A DNA stretch of 32,185 nucleotides from Altererythrobacter sp. KTW20L (GCF_023501975.1 NZ_JAMFLH010000018.1:1-32185); one strand, 5' to 3'. Positions 14,285 to 23,297 are shown, counted from the first letter of the stretch. Made by a program: numbers and translations. Notes: generated from the letters alone by a model not told the origin.

Positions 14285-15493
14285 CTACAGACCCGCCCGG
14301 GTGAAGGCCTGGTCGAGGTCCTCGATCACGTCGGCCGGATCCTCCAGCCCGACGTTCAGCCGGATCATGCCTTCGTCCACGCACATCTCGGCGCGGCCTT
14401 CGGCGCCCATGTTGTGGTGCGTGGTGCTGGCCGGGTGGCAGGCGAGGCTCTTGCTGTCGCCGATGTTGTTTGAGATATCGACCAGTTCCAGCGCATCGAG
14501 CACCTTGAACGCCGCCTCGCGCCCGCCATCGACCACGAAGCTGAAGATCGTCCCCGCCGCGTCCATCTGGCGCATGGCGAGGTCATGCTGGCTGAAGCTG
14601 GCAAGGCCGGGGTGCAGCACGCGGGAAACGCGGCTTTCGACGAACTTGCCCACTTCCAGCGCGTTCTCGCTCTGCTTGTGCGCCCGCAGGTCGAGCGTTT
14701 CGAGGCCTTTCAGCACGACCCAGGCGTTGAACGGGCTCAGCACCGGGCCGGTGTTGCGCTGGAACGGCGACAGCGTGTTGTTGATCCACTCCGCGCTGCC
14801 GCAGATGGCGCCGGCCAGCACGCGGCCCTGCCCGTCCATCAGCTTGGTGGCGGAATAGGTGACCACGTCCGCGCCGTATTCCAGCGGTCGCTGCAAGGCC
14901 GAGGTGGCAAAGGCATTGTCCACGATCGACACGATCCCGCGCGATTTCGCCAGCCCGCAGACGAAGGCCAGGTCCACGATGTCGAGCGTGGGATTGGCCG
15001 GGGTCTCGAAGAAGAAAGCCCTGGTGTTGGGCTGGATCGCCGCTTCCCACGCCGCGTTGTCGCGCCCGTCCACAATGGTGTGGGTGATGCCGAAGCGGTT
15101 CAGCACATTGGCCAGGATCCACCGGCACGAACCGAACGCAGCGCGCCCCGCCACCACGTGATCGCCTGCCGACAGCATGCACAGCAGCGAAGATGTCATC
15201 GCCGCCATGCCGCTTGCCTGGACCTTGCAGGCTTCGGCCCCTTCCATCGCCGCGATGCGTTCTTCCAGCATGGCGACAGTGGGGTTCTGGAACCGGCTGT
15301 ACTGCATGCCGGTGGCCTCACCGGCAAAGCGCGCGGCAACCTCGGCGGCGCTGTCATAGGTATAGCCGCTGGTGAGGAACATCGCCTCGCTCGTCTCGCC
15401 ATGCTCGCTGCGCGTGGTGCCCGCACGCACGGCGCGGGTGGCAGGGCGCCATTTCGAGGTGATCGAGCGATCGGTTCCGGTGGTTCTTTTCAT
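14285..15493 (-). CDS. metZ: O-succinylhomoserine sulfhydrylase (PLP enzyme)
   Basis: This 402-residue protein starts at ATG 15493 (MKRTTGTDRSITSKWRPATRAVRAGT). It is a Cys/Met-metabolism PLP enzyme: the PLP lysine is K217 in TYSATKLMDGQGR, the cofactor-binding Asp is D192 in VDNAFAT, and GMAAM precedes the ring-stacking region. The pattern ATRAVRAGTTRSEHGETSEAMFLTSGYTYDSA is that of MetZ, which joins O-succinylhomoserine and sulfide to homocysteine. A cystathionine gamma-synthase activity cannot be ruled out from sequence. It is followed by apaG and preceded by a small conserved gene 46 bases upstream. No SAM riboswitch was recognised. Confidence 0.9.
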   Translation of the reverse strand: MKRTTGTDRSITSKWRPATRAVRAGTTRSEHGETSEAMFLTSGYTYDSAAEVAARFAGEATGMQYSRFQNPTVAMLEERIAAMEGAEACKVQASGMAAMTSSLLCMLSAGDHVVAGRAAFGSCRWILANVLNRFGITHTIVDGRDNAAWEAAIQPNTRAFFFETPANPTLDIVDLAFVCGLAKSRGIVSIVDNAFATSALQRPLEYGADVVTYSATKLMDGQGRVLAGAICGSAEWINNTLSPFQRNTGPVLSPFNAWVVLKGLETLDLRAHKQSENALEVGKFVESRVSRVLHPGLASFSQHDLAMRQMDAAGTIFSFVVDGGREAAFKVLDALELVDISNNIGDSKSLACHPASTTHHNMGAEGRAEMCVDEGMIRLNVGLEDPADVIEDLDQAFTRAGL

Positions 15494-15539
15494 GGGCGAA
15501 GCGTTTAGAAGCGCCGCGCCCCGCCCGCAAGCGGACTTG

Positions 15540-15809
15540 TCACACCCCTTCGCGCAACCATGCCAGCGCACCGGGTTCCGCGCCCTTGAACTTGGGCCAG
15601 CCATCGGGATCATCCGACAGCGGCGTGACCAGCAAGGCGGTGCCTTCGGGCAATTGCCACTTCAACTCGTGATAGAGCTTCGAGCGCGGCAACTCGCTCC
15701 GCACCAGCCACATGCCCGGGGTAAGCTGGTGGGCATCGCCGTGAAAAGCCATGCCGTCGGGCAACGGTGTGGTGCCGTCATGCCAGAAGAGAAAAAGAGT
15801 ACGATCCAT
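15540..15809 (-). CDS. Small conserved hypothetical protein
   Basis: This 89-residue protein begins MDRTLFLFWHDGTTPLPDGM, with a clear start at ATG 15809. It has no signal peptide or membrane segment; it carries several Trp residues and ends LAWLREGV. It looks like a compact beta-rich cytosolic protein. I do not recognise a named domain. It lies 46 bases upstream of metZ on the same strand and is divergent from the GT39-like gene, so it may be the first gene of the metZ operon. Confidence 0.6.
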   Translation of the reverse strand: MDRTLFLFWHDGTTPLPDGMAFHGDAHQLTPGMWLVRSELPRSKLYHELKWQLPEGTALLVTPLSDDPDGWPKFKGAEPGALAWLREGV

Positions 15810-15915
15810 GATGAAATAACGCCTGCAACCATTTCGTGTTCCGGCAGGCCGTCCCGGAAAAGTGGCCTGCCTTTGACTTTGCCAAGCAACAGGCCGCTGC
15901 TATTCCATCACCAGC

Positions 15916-17190
15916 ATGAGCCAGCCTCCTCCGCATCCTGCCGATCCGTGGCGCCTGCATGTGCTGCTGGCACTGGTGTTTGCCATTCTCGCCGCCGTGC
16001 GCCTGACCACCCCATCCACCCCGATGTTCGACGAGGTGCATTACCTGCCCGCCGCGCGCGCCGTGCTGGACCTGTCGCAGGCCCTCAACATGGAGCATCC
16101 GCCACTGGGCAAGCAGCTTATTGCCCTGGGCATATTGCTGTTCGACGACAATCCGCTGGGCTGGCGTGCCGCGCCGCTGCTGATGGGTGTGCTGGGGATA
16201 TTCGCTGCCATGCGCGCCATGTGGTTTGCCACCTGCCGCCCCGCGCCTTCGCTGCTGACGGGGCTGTTCCTCATCACCGGCTTCCCGCTGCTGGTCCAGG
16301 CGCGGATAGCCATGCTCGACGGGATGATGGCGGGCTTCGTGATGCTGGCCCTGTGGATGTGCGCCGGGGCCGTGCGCGAGAACGAGACGGCGCGGTGGCG
16401 GCTGGCGATTGCCGGGGCGGCGCTGGGCGCGGCGATGGCGTGCAAATGGAACGCCATCCCGCTGGCCATGCTGCCGGGCCTGGCCTTTCTGGCGGCGCGG
16501 GTATGGCAGTCGCGCTGGGCGGCGCTGACCACCAACCGCGGCTGGCCCGTTGGCGGGATGACGCTGTGGGAGGCGGCCATATGGCTCGGCCTAATACCGC
16601 TGGCGGTCTATGCCCTATCCTACTGGCCGTTCCTGCTGTTCGACACCGTATCGGGCGATCCTGCGGGCCTGGTGGACCTGCATCGCCAAATGCTCGACCT
16701 GCAGACACAGGTGATCACGCCGCACCCCTACCAGTCGAACTGGTGGCAGTGGGCGGCCAATTCGCGCGCGATCTGGTATCTCTATGACATGGTGGACGGA
16801 GCCCAGCGCGGGGTGCTGATGATGGGCAACCCGCTCAGCTCACTCGTCATGTTGCCGGCACTGGCTTGGTGCGCCTGGGCCGGCGTGAAGGACGGGCGGC
16901 GCGATTGCCTCGCGGTGTTCGTGCTCTATGCCGCCAGCTTTACCCTGTGGATCGTCGCACCAAAGCCGGTGCAGTTCTTCCACCACTATTTCCTGCCGCA
17001 CATGTTCGGCATGGCAGCGCTGGCGCTGGGGCTGGAGGCCCTGTGGCAACGGAAAGAGCGGCTGGTCCCCGGAGCAATCGTCCTGGGATCAGCCGCCCTG
17101 TTCTTGTGGTTCTACTCGATCCTGACCGCCGCCGCACTGGCAGGCGAACAGTCGTTCCTCGACTATGCGTGGATCGAAGGGTGGCGCTGA
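15916..17190 (+). CDS. GT39 (PMT-like) phospholipid-carrier-dependent mannosyltransferase
   Basis: This 424-residue integral membrane protein has about ten hydrophobic segments. The GT39/PMT family marks are present: the acidic pair D39-E40 in TPMFDEVHYLPAAR and the MEHPPLGKQLIALG loop. A later loop carries HPYQSNWWQWA, as in PMT enzymes. Such enzymes move mannose from a polyprenyl-phosphate to Ser/Thr of exported proteins, or sugar to lipids. The eukaryotic-type MIR domain is absent, as in bacteria. The gene faces the small PLDc_N gene; the fused GT2-GtrA gene behind that could supply the lipid-linked mannose. The start is the first ATG, with weak ribosome-binding support. Confidence 0.8.
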   Translation: MSQPPPHPADPWRLHVLLALVFAILAAVRLTTPSTPMFDEVHYLPAARAVLDLSQALNMEHPPLGKQLIALGILLFDDNPLGWRAAPLLMGVLGIFAAMRAMWFATCRPAPSLLTGLFLITGFPLLVQARIAMLDGMMAGFVMLALWMCAGAVRENETARWRLAIAGAALGAAMACKWNAIPLAMLPGLAFLAARVWQSRWAALTTNRGWPVGGMTLWEAAIWLGLIPLAVYALSYWPFLLFDTVSGDPAGLVDLHRQMLDLQTQVITPHPYQSNWWQWAANSRAIWYLYDMVDGAQRGVLMMGNPLSSLVMLPALAWCAWAGVKDGRRDCLAVFVLYAASFTLWIVAPKPVQFFHHYFLPHMFGMAALALGLEALWQRKERLVPGAIVLGSAALFLWFYSILTAAALAGEQSFLDYAWIEGWR

Positions 17191-17373
17191 TTAGGCAACT
17201 ACCCGCTGGCCGCCACGGGGCCCTGCGATCAGCCAGACGATGAAACCGATGACCGGCAGCACGATCAGGCCGATAGTCCAGCCGATCTTGGCCGCCGTCG
17301 AAGCGCCGCTCGTCAGCACGTTGTAGATTGCATAAATGGCCAGCAGAAGGCCGATGATACCAAGAATTTCCAT
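17191..17373 (-). CDS. PLDc_N-type small membrane protein
   Basis: This 60-residue protein begins MEILGIIGLLLAIYAIYNVL. It has two hydrophobic segments (about 3-20 and 30-48) separated by a basic turn and ends GPRGGQRVVA. The second segment (IGWTIGLIVLPVIGFIVWLIAGPR) is the phospholipase-D N-terminal type hairpin found alone in many bacteria. Its function is unknown. A good Shine-Dalgarno, AGGAG, lies before the ATG. Its stop abuts the stop of the GT39 gene with no spacer, so the two transcripts converge. Confidence 0.75.
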   Translation of the reverse strand: MEILGIIGLLLAIYAIYNVLTSGASTAAKIGWTIGLIVLPVIGFIVWLIAGPRGGQRVVA

Positions 17374-17456
17374 GACTTGCTCCTGTCTCTTGAGACGCGG
17401 TTTTACGCCGCTCTTGTCAACAGGAATGGATCGGACTGGTTAAAGGTTCCGGCTTT

Positions 17457-18587
17457 TCAGCGAAAACGGCCCCAGACGAACTTGCTCGAGAGGGCATAAT
17501 TCCACACCGATGCCAGGACCACACCCACAAGGGCTGCGGCCCACCAGCGCCAGCCGTGGCCTTCGAGGTAGCTGCTGACCGCCACATTGGCGAAGGCGCC
17601 CACCGCGCAGGTGGCGCAGAATCCCGCCCAGCCCGCCAACAGCGCCCACGCCCCGCTCAGCTTCTTGTCGCGGTAGGTGAGCAGGTTGTTGAGCCAGAAG
17701 TTGAAGGTCATCGCCACCACGGTCGCCACGGCAGTCGCCAGGGTAAAGCCTGCAAGGCCCGTGCGGAACAGCGCCGCCAGCACCCCCATGTGGACGAACA
17801 CGCCCAGGCCCCCCACCGTACCGAACAGTGCATAGCGCGTGGGGATCACCCGCCCGAGGTAGCGTTCATAGAGCCCGGCGAGGAAATCGAGCACCACGCC
17901 GTGATCGAGCTTGCTGGTGCCTTCCAGCCGTTCGGCGAAGGCCAGCGGGAATTCCTTCACGCGCAGAGGTGGGCGCGCGGTGGCAAGTATGTCCAGCATC
18001 ACCTTGAAACCTATGCCGGAAAGATCGCCCGCCTGCTTGCGCAACTGGTCCGACCGGAGGAGGAAAAAGCCGCTCATCGCGTCGCTCAATTCGGTGCCGG
18101 TCAGCCTGCGGGCCAGCGCATTGGCGATCCGGCTGCCCCTCTCCCGTCGCTGGCTGGAAAGCCCCTCGGCGCTGGCGCCTGCGACAAAGCGGCTGGCATA
18201 GGCAAGGTCCGCCTCGCCCGAACGGACAGCTTCCAGCATGGCGAGCAGCAGCGCGGGATCGTGCTGGTGGTCGGCGTCCATCACCGCCACGAATGGCGCG
18301 GCGGTGGCGCACATGCCTTCGATCGCCGCACTCGCCAGCCCGCGCCGACCGATGCGCTGGATCACCCGGATGCGCGGGTCCGTCTGCCCGATCCGGCGCG
18401 CTTCTTCCGCCGTGCCATCGTGGCTGTTGTCATCGACGAACAGTGCCTCCCACCCCGTGGGGCCAAGCGCCTGTTCCAGCCGCGCCACCATCGGGGCAAT
18501 GTTCCCGCGCTCGTTCAGCGTCGGCAGGACCACGGCCAGTAGCAGCGTGGTGCCGAGGCCGGGGTTGGCGGGAGGCGCAGGCGTCAT
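17457..18587 (-). CDS. Polyprenyl-phosphate mannose synthase (GT2) fused to GtrA
   Basis: This 376-residue protein starts at ATG 18587, two codons inside a possible GTG start. The N-terminal GT2 domain has VVLPTLNERGN, VDDNSHDGT (51-59) and the DxD-like DADHQHD (starts at D104). Residues about 250-374 are a GtrA-like domain with four hydrophobic segments, as in fused dolichol/polyprenol-phosphate mannose synthases. It should use GDP-mannose or UDP-glucose to charge a polyprenyl phosphate, with the GtrA part anchoring and possibly flipping the product. The sugar is not fixed by sequence. Proximity to the GT39 gene suggests it feeds that enzyme. Confidence 0.88.
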   Translation of the reverse strand: MTPAPPANPGLGTTLLLAVVLPTLNERGNIAPMVARLEQALGPTGWEALFVDDNSHDGTAEEARRIGQTDPRIRVIQRIGRRGLASAAIEGMCATAAPFVAVMDADHQHDPALLLAMLEAVRSGEADLAYASRFVAGASAEGLSSQRRERGSRIANALARRLTGTELSDAMSGFFLLRSDQLRKQAGDLSGIGFKVMLDILATARPPLRVKEFPLAFAERLEGTSKLDHGVVLDFLAGLYERYLGRVIPTRYALFGTVGGLGVFVHMGVLAALFRTGLAGFTLATAVATVVAMTFNFWLNNLLTYRDKKLSGAWALLAGWAGFCATCAVGAFANVAVSSYLEGHGWRWWAAALVGVVLASVWNYALSSKFVWGRFR

Positions 18588-18641
18588 GGGCACGACCTAG
18601 CGCACTGGCGCGCGATGTGAACCATAAGGTTCACAGGTCGA

Positions 18642-19700
18642 TTACAGTCGCGCCGCCACCGCATCGCCGATTTCCGCGCAAGTGGCAGAACCGCCGAGGT
18701 CCGCACCCTTTACGCCATCGGCCAGGGCGCGGGCCACTGCCGCTTCCACCCGTGCGGCTTCCGCTTCCAGCCCCAGCGAGTGGCGCAGCAGCATGGCAAG
18801 GCTGAGGATCATCGCCATGGGGTTGGCCTTGCCCTGCCCGGCAATGTCCGGCGCGCTGCCATGAATCGGCTCATAAAGGCCCAGCGTGCCATATTGCGTC
18901 TGCCGTTCGCCCAGCGAGGCGCTGGCGAGCAGGCCGATGGAACCCACGCACATGCTCGCCTGGTCGGACAGGATGTCGCCAAACAGGTTGCCGGTGACGA
19001 CAACGTCGAACTGCCCCGGATTGCGCACCAGCTGCATGGCGGCGTTATCGACATACATGTGGCTCAATTCCACATCGGGATATTCGGCGGAAACCTCGAT
19101 CACCACGTCGCGCCACAGCTGGCTGGTTTCCAGCACGTTGGCCTTGTCCACGCTGCACAAACGGCCCTTGCGGCCCTGCGCGGCGCGGAAGCCGACGTGG
19201 GCGATGCGGCGCACCTCGTCCTCGGCATAGGACATGAAATCGAAGCCCTGGCGGCGGCCGTCATCCAGCACGCGGATGGCTTTCTCGCCAAAGTACACGT
19301 CGCCATTCAATTCGCGCACGATGAGCAGGTCGATCTCGCGGGCGACTTCGGGGCGCAGGGCCGACAGGTCTTCAAGGCCGGCAAACATCGTGGCCGGGCG
19401 CAGGTTGGCGAACAGCGTCAGCGCCTGGCGCAGGCCCAGGATCGCCTGTTCGGGCCGCAGGTGCCGCTCAAGGTTGTCGCAGCCCGGATCGCCCACCGCG
19501 CCGAACAGAATCGCGTCGCTCGCCTCGCAGAGTGCCAATGTCTCGGGCGGCAGGGGGTGGCCGTGCTTGCGATATGCCGTGCCGCCCACGTCCGCATCGG
19601 CCGTGGTCACGCCGTCAATGGCAAGCGCGGCCAGCACCTTCTTCGCCTCGACCATGATTTCCGGGCCGATACCGTCACCGGCCAGACATGCGATTTTCAT
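18642..19700 (-). CDS. leuB: 3-isopropylmalate dehydrogenase
   Basis: This 352-residue protein starts at ATG 19700 ([20 protein letters not shown]), with a normal length for LeuB. The NAD-binding/decarboxylase fold shows [30 protein letters not shown] and [23 protein letters not shown], all LeuB marks; the last holds the metal-binding Asp residues. It oxidises 3-isopropylmalate to the precursor of leucine. It starts two bases after the recO stop, so the two are translated from one transcript. No leader peptide or T-box was seen. Confidence 0.95.
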   Translation of the reverse strand: MKIACLAGDGIGPEIMVEAKKVLAALAIDGVTTADADVGGTAYRKHGHPLPPETLALCEASDAILFGAVGDPGCDNLERHLRPEQAILGLRQALTLFANLRPATMFAGLEDLSALRPEVAREIDLLIVRELNGDVYFGEKAIRVLDDGRRQGFDFMSYAEDEVRRIAHVGFRAAQGRKGRLCSVDKANVLETSQLWRDVVIEVSAEYPDVELSHMYVDNAAMQLVRNPGQFDVVVTGNLFGDILSDQASMCVGSIGLLASASLGERQTQYGTLGLYEPIHGSAPDIAGQGKANPMAMILSLAMLLRHSLGLEAEAARVEAAVARALADGVKGADLGGSATCAEIGDAVAARL

Positions 19701-19702
19701 AC

Positions 19703-20302
19703 CTACTCCATTCGCCCGAGCATTTCCCGCAAGCGTGCGCGCGCCGCCATAACGTCTGCGCGGCGGTCGGCAAGGAGGTAGTTCTGCAAAGGCTCGGCCA
19801 GCGCGTCCATTGCCGCCAGCACGGCGGCCAGGTCGCCCAATGGACGGCCACCCTCGCCACCATAGCCCAGCTCGCGCAGCAGCAGTGCTTCATAGCCCAC
19901 CAGCGCACCCGCCCAGCCGCGGGCCGATGGTGCCAGGCTGATGGCATCGACCAGCCCGCCCAGCGCGGAATGAAGGCCGGGATAGGCGTGTCGTTCGGGC
20001 AAGGCCGTGGCGGTGAGCGCACAGACCCAGCCGATCGCGGCAGCGGCCAGGGGCTCGGACAAGTAAGGCCCGCGGCTCGTCACCAGTTCCACCTTGGCAA
20101 AGGGCAACTGGCTGTCCGAGCGGGCGGACACCTGCAGATCCACCACGTTGCCGGGGATCAGCACCGGCCGCAATTGGCGCCCGCGTCCGCCTGCAATATA
20201 GGCGGCGACAAGGCCGTATTCCGCCGTCAGGAAACGCGCCACCACGGCAGTTTCGCCATGGGCACGGGCGGCGACAAGGATGGCGGGGGTGCGCAGGTGC
20301 AT
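19703..20302 (-). CDS. recO: DNA repair protein RecO, short form
   Basis: This 199-residue protein begins [36 protein letters not shown], the RecO OB-fold start. Residues further on ([36 protein letters not shown]) fit the rest of the OB fold and the helical domain. RecO loads RecA with RecR at gaps. This version lacks the usual C-terminal zinc-binding Cys cluster (only one Cys, in GWVCAL) and is shorter than the E. coli protein of about 240 residues. It is translated just ahead of leuB. Confidence 0.88.
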   Translation of the reverse strand: MHLRTPAILVAARAHGETAVVARFLTAEYGLVAAYIAGGRGRQLRPVLIPGNVVDLQVSARSDSQLPFAKVELVTSRGPYLSEPLAAAAIGWVCALTATALPERHAYPGLHSALGGLVDAISLAPSARGWAGALVGYEALLLRELGYGGEGGRPLGDLAAVLAAMDALAEPLQNYLLADRRADVMAARARLREMLGRME

Positions 20303-20354
20303 CGGCAGAATGCTATGCCTTAACCCGCGTCAGTCAAGCGGCTGGACTGGCTGT

Positions 20355-20603
20355 TCAGGTCGTGTTCTTGGCTTCCAGCGCGGCCAGCCGCGTTTCCAGC
20401 GCTTCGACCTTTTCGCGCGCCGTGGCGGCCATCTGCTTGACCGCGTCAAATTCCTCGCGGCTGACGAAATCCATGCCGCCCAGCGCCTCGCGCATGCGCT
20501 CCCGCGCGCCGTCGCGTGCCTCGCGGGTCATGCCCGCCAGGGTGCCGGCGGCCGAATTGGCCAGTTTGACGAAGTCGGAGATGATCGGGTTTTCGCTTTG
20601 CAT
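20355..20603 (-). CDS. ubiK: UbiK/YqiC-type accessory factor
   Basis: This 82-residue protein starts at ATG 20603 (MQSENPIISDFVKLANSAAG). The N-terminal amphipathic helix and the C-terminal coiled coil (DFVSREEFDAVKQMAATAREKVEALETRLAALEA) match the BMFP/UbiK family, which supports ubiquinone synthesis enzymes at the membrane in Proteobacteria. Internal coil residues show heptad spacing of Val/Met/Ala/Leu. An upstream in-frame extension overlaps the tspO gene and is not used. It lies in a minus-strand run from tlyA to leuB. Confidence 0.85.
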   Translation of the reverse strand: MQSENPIISDFVKLANSAAGTLAGMTREARDGARERMREALGGMDFVSREEFDAVKQMAATAREKVEALETRLAALEAKNTT

Positions 20604-20641
20604 AGAGGCTATGTGGTCCTGCGCCGTGGCGTTGGCAAGAG

Positions 20642-21196
20642 TTACAATTCTATCCGCTGGACCGCGTTGTTCGGGTCCATCCCGCTGGCATTCGGATTGA
20701 GGTCGAGGATCTGCCAGTTGAGCAGGGTGGCGAACAGGCACCACAGGAGATAGGGCGCCAGCAGCCAGGCCGCAGCGCGGCGCACTTTCCAGAACAGCCA
20801 GATCGTGACCGCCAAGGCCACGTCGAGCGCCAGGAGGATAGCCAGCGCCAGCTCGATATCATGCTCGGCAAAGAACACCGGCGACCAGGCGAGGTTCAGC
20901 GCCAGTTGCACCACGAAGGCCACGATAGCCCAGGGCCGCCAGCGCGCCCCCCAGGCGGCGCAGACCATGGCGAAGGACACGCCCATCATCACATAAAGGA
21001 TGGTCCACACGATGCCGAAGGTAACAGGCGGCGGATAGGTGCCTGGCTTTTCCAGCGCGGCAAACCACGGATTGTCCGCCCCGCTGCCTGCCATCTGACC
21101 CGAGGCAAAGCCCAGCAGGACAACGACCGGCACGATAAACAGCGACCAGCGCAGCAGGCTGGCGCGCAATTGGCCGGGGGTAGCAAGGCGGTTCAT
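20642..21196 (-). CDS. tspO: TspO/MBR family membrane protein
   Basis: This 184-residue protein begins MNRLATPGQLRASLLRWSLF. Five hydrophobic segments follow. Family marks are NPWFAALEKPGTYPPPVTFGIVWTILYVMMG and NLAWSPVFFAEHDIELALA. TspO binds porphyrins and influences photosynthesis or stress gene expression in alphaproteobacteria. The N-terminal extension of about 15 residues before the first helix is longer than in Rhodobacter. The start is set by the first ATG, and an AGGAG-like region (AGGAGC) precedes it. Confidence 0.9.
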   Translation of the reverse strand: MNRLATPGQLRASLLRWSLFIVPVVVLLGFASGQMAGSGADNPWFAALEKPGTYPPPVTFGIVWTILYVMMGVSFAMVCAAWGARWRPWAIVAFVVQLALNLAWSPVFFAEHDIELALAILLALDVALAVTIWLFWKVRRAAAWLLAPYLLWCLFATLLNWQILDLNPNASGMDPNNAVQRIEL

Positions 21197-21299
21197 CGAA
21201 GCTCCTGTCTGGCGCGGGCGGTTAGCCCTGCGGAATCACAAGCGCCGACTGTGCCGCTCTGTTCCCGCCGGCGCAAGCGGACCAAAGGCACGGCGCTAT

Positions 21300-22079
21300 T
21301 CAATTTCCGCCACGTTGCGCCGAAACGAGGAATTCGACGTTGCCTTCGGTGCCCTTGATCGGGCTCTCGATGATGTCGTCGATCACCCAGCCGCCTAGTT
21401 CGAGCCAGCGGCGCACCTCTTTGCAGACGCGGTCGTGGAGTTTCGCATCGCGCACGATGCCGCCCTTGCCCACTTCGCCCTTGGCCACTTCGAACTGTGG
21501 CTTGATCAGCGCCACCAGCCGGCACTTCGGCGCGGCCAGTTGCAACGGCACTTCCAGCACCTTGGCGAGCGATATGAACGAGGCATCGCAGACCACCCAG
21601 TCGCACGGCCGGTCGATCAGCGCAGGCGTCAGTTCGCGGGCATTGGTCTGTTCCAGCACGGTGATGCGCGGATCGCCCCGCAGCCGGTAATCGAGCTGGT
21701 TGGTGCCGACATCCACCGCGAAAACATGGGCGGCCCCGTGGTGCAGCAGGACTTGCGTGAACCCGCCGGTTGAACTGCCAATGTCCATCGCCACCGCTCC
21801 GGTCGGATCGAGGCCGAAGTGCCGGATCGCCCCGTCCAGCTTCACGCCGCCGCGCCCGACCCACGGATGGTCGCGGCCCTTGACCTCGATCTCGGCATCG
21901 GCGGGCACCTGTTGGCCCGATTTCGCCACCCGCGCGCCCTTGACGAAGACCAGCCCCGCCATGACCAGCGCCTGGGCGCGGGCGCGGCTCTCCGCCAGCC
22001 CGCGTTCGACGAGCAACTGGTCGATCCTCTGCTTGCCGGGCTTGCCCGCGATGCTATTGGCGATGCTGTCTTCGCTCAT
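21300..22079 (-). CDS. tlyA: TlyA-type rRNA 2'-O-methyltransferase / hemolysin
   Basis: This 259-residue protein starts at ATG 22079 (MSEDSIANSIAGKPGKQRID). The N-terminal S4 RNA-binding domain (about 15-75: IDQLLVERGLAESRARAQALVMAGLVFV) precedes an FtsJ/RrmJ-like methyltransferase domain. The SAM site is AMDIGSSTGGFTQVLLHHGA, and a catalytic-region segment is VVCDASFISLAKVLEV. TlyA methylates 16S and/or 23S rRNA at cytidine ribose and is the target of capreomycin resistance in mycobacteria; target bases here are inferred. An upstream in-frame start at 22103 is less likely. It is divergent from the lipoprotein pair. Confidence 0.92.
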   Translation of the reverse strand: MSEDSIANSIAGKPGKQRIDQLLVERGLAESRARAQALVMAGLVFVKGARVAKSGQQVPADAEIEVKGRDHPWVGRGGVKLDGAIRHFGLDPTGAVAMDIGSSTGGFTQVLLHHGAAHVFAVDVGTNQLDYRLRGDPRITVLEQTNARELTPALIDRPCDWVVCDASFISLAKVLEVPLQLAAPKCRLVALIKPQFEVAKGEVGKGGIVRDAKLHDRVCKEVRRWLELGGWVIDDIIESPIKGTEGNVEFLVSAQRGGN

Positions 22080-22200
22080 GCCAGTGGCGATAGGGGGCGG
22101 CACCCGCCTGCGCCAGAGGGAATCTGGGCGCGATTTTTCCTGTCATATTCCGGGCGCAATTGGATGGACCCGAATCATGTTTTGAAGGATTGTCTTACCG

Positions 22201-22734
22201 ATGCTTTCCCGCTCCGCCCTGATCGCCGCCAGTGCCGCCACGCTGCTTGCCGCCTGCAGTTCCGCCGATGAACCGGTGGCAGAGGATAACGCCGCAGCCG
22301 TGCCCGCCCCGGTGATGACCTCCACCCCCACACCCACTGTCGCGGCAGACGGTTCGCCGCTGGCCATGGGCAGCTGGAACATCAACGAAAGCGCGACCGG
22401 CGCTTCGGCCACCTTCGGCGAAACCAACGGCGATGCCCTCCTCACCATTACCTGCGATAGAGCCAGCAGGACGCTGTCCCTGGCGGTGAGCAACAGCACG
22501 CCCGGCAACCAGACCTTCGTGGTGGAATCAGGCGGCACGGCCGCGCGGCTCGACATGGTGGCTGATGGCAACTCCGCCCTGCCGCGCCAGGTCGCGCCGA
22601 TCGCCATCGACGCGCCGGTGTTCGGTGGCTTCGTGCAGCCGGGCGGCACGATCGAGATTTCCCAACCGGGCGGCGCAACCCTGCGCGTCCCCAGCGCGCC
22701 GGGCATCCGCCGCATATTCGAGGCCTGCAGATGA
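22201..22734 (+). CDS. Putative lipoprotein, first of a paralogous pair
   Basis: This 177-residue protein has a signal peptide ending in the lipobox LLAAC (Cys at 19), so it is a lipoprotein. A Pro/Ala/Thr linker (PAPVMTSTPTPTVAADG) follows. The C-terminal part is a compact beta-rich domain with two Cys (ITCDRASR and the final EACR). I do not recognise a named family. The stop overlaps the start of the next gene by ATGA, so the two are coupled. The downstream protein has the same layout (lipobox, Pro linker, Cys, final CR), so the two are likely paralogues. Confidence 0.7.
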   Translation: MLSRSALIAASAATLLAACSSADEPVAEDNAAAVPAPVMTSTPTPTVAADGSPLAMGSWNINESATGASATFGETNGDALLTITCDRASRTLSLAVSNSTPGNQTFVVESGGTAARLDMVADGNSALPRQVAPIAIDAPVFGGFVQPGGTIEISQPGGATLRVPSAPGIRRIFEACR

Positions 22735-23297
22735 AATTTAGCCGCGTTTCCCTTTCTGCCCTTGGCGTAGTCTTGCTGAGCGGGTGCATCCCGCCCGCCA
22801 GCGAGGCCCCGCCCGCGCCGATGCCGACGCCGACGCCAACTCCCGCGCCTGCGCCGGTGGTGACGCAGGCACCGCCGGTGGTGCAGCAAACGCCTTCTGT
22901 GCTGGCGCCTGTGCAGAGCAACTGGATCGACGCCCCGCAGACCGCGGGCGACTGGCGCTGGCGACGCGCCGGGAATGAAAGTGTAGCCGAATTCTCCTCG
23001 CCCGCCGGAAGTGTCATCGCGCGGTTTGCCTGCACCGCAGGCCGCGAGGTTGTGCTGGCCATGACCCACGGCAATGCTGCGGCTAGCAGCATGACGGTGC
23101 GCACCGAAACGGTGGACCGCACGCTGGCGGCAGCGCCACGCGAGGGCTGGCTGGAAACGCGGCTGGCCGCGCGCGACCCGCTGCTTGATGCCATGGCATT
23201 TTCGCGCGGCCGGTTTGCCCTGGAAGTACCCGGTGCGGGTGCGCTCTACCTGCCAGCCTATCCCGAAATCACCCGGGTTGTGGAGGATTGCAGGTAG
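22731..23297 (+). CDS. Putative lipoprotein, second of a paralogous pair
   Basis: This 188-residue protein overlaps the upstream gene through ATGA. It has a lipobox LLSGC (Cys at 19), then a Pro-rich linker (PAPMPTPTPTPAPAPVV). The globular part begins SNWIDAPQTAGDWRWRR and ends VVEDCR. Like its neighbour it has a Cys early (ARFACTAGRE) and one at the end, which could form a disulfide. Function unknown; periplasmic or membrane-attached location is inferred. A short non-coding region with an unusual small ORF follows. Confidence 0.7.
   Translation: MKFSRVSLSALGVVLLSGCIPPASEAPPAPMPTPTPTPAPAPVVTQAPPVVQQTPSVLAPVQSNWIDAPQTAGDWRWRRAGNESVAEFSSPAGSVIARFACTAGREVVLAMTHGNAAASSMTVRTETVDRTLAAAPREGWLETRLAARDPLLDAMAFSRGRFALEVPGAGALYLPAYPEITRVVEDCR

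Noticed and set aside
18780-19781. 333-codon open frame antisense to leuB
   Set aside because: leuB shows all family motifs; the antisense product is His/Gln/Ala-rich shadow sequence.
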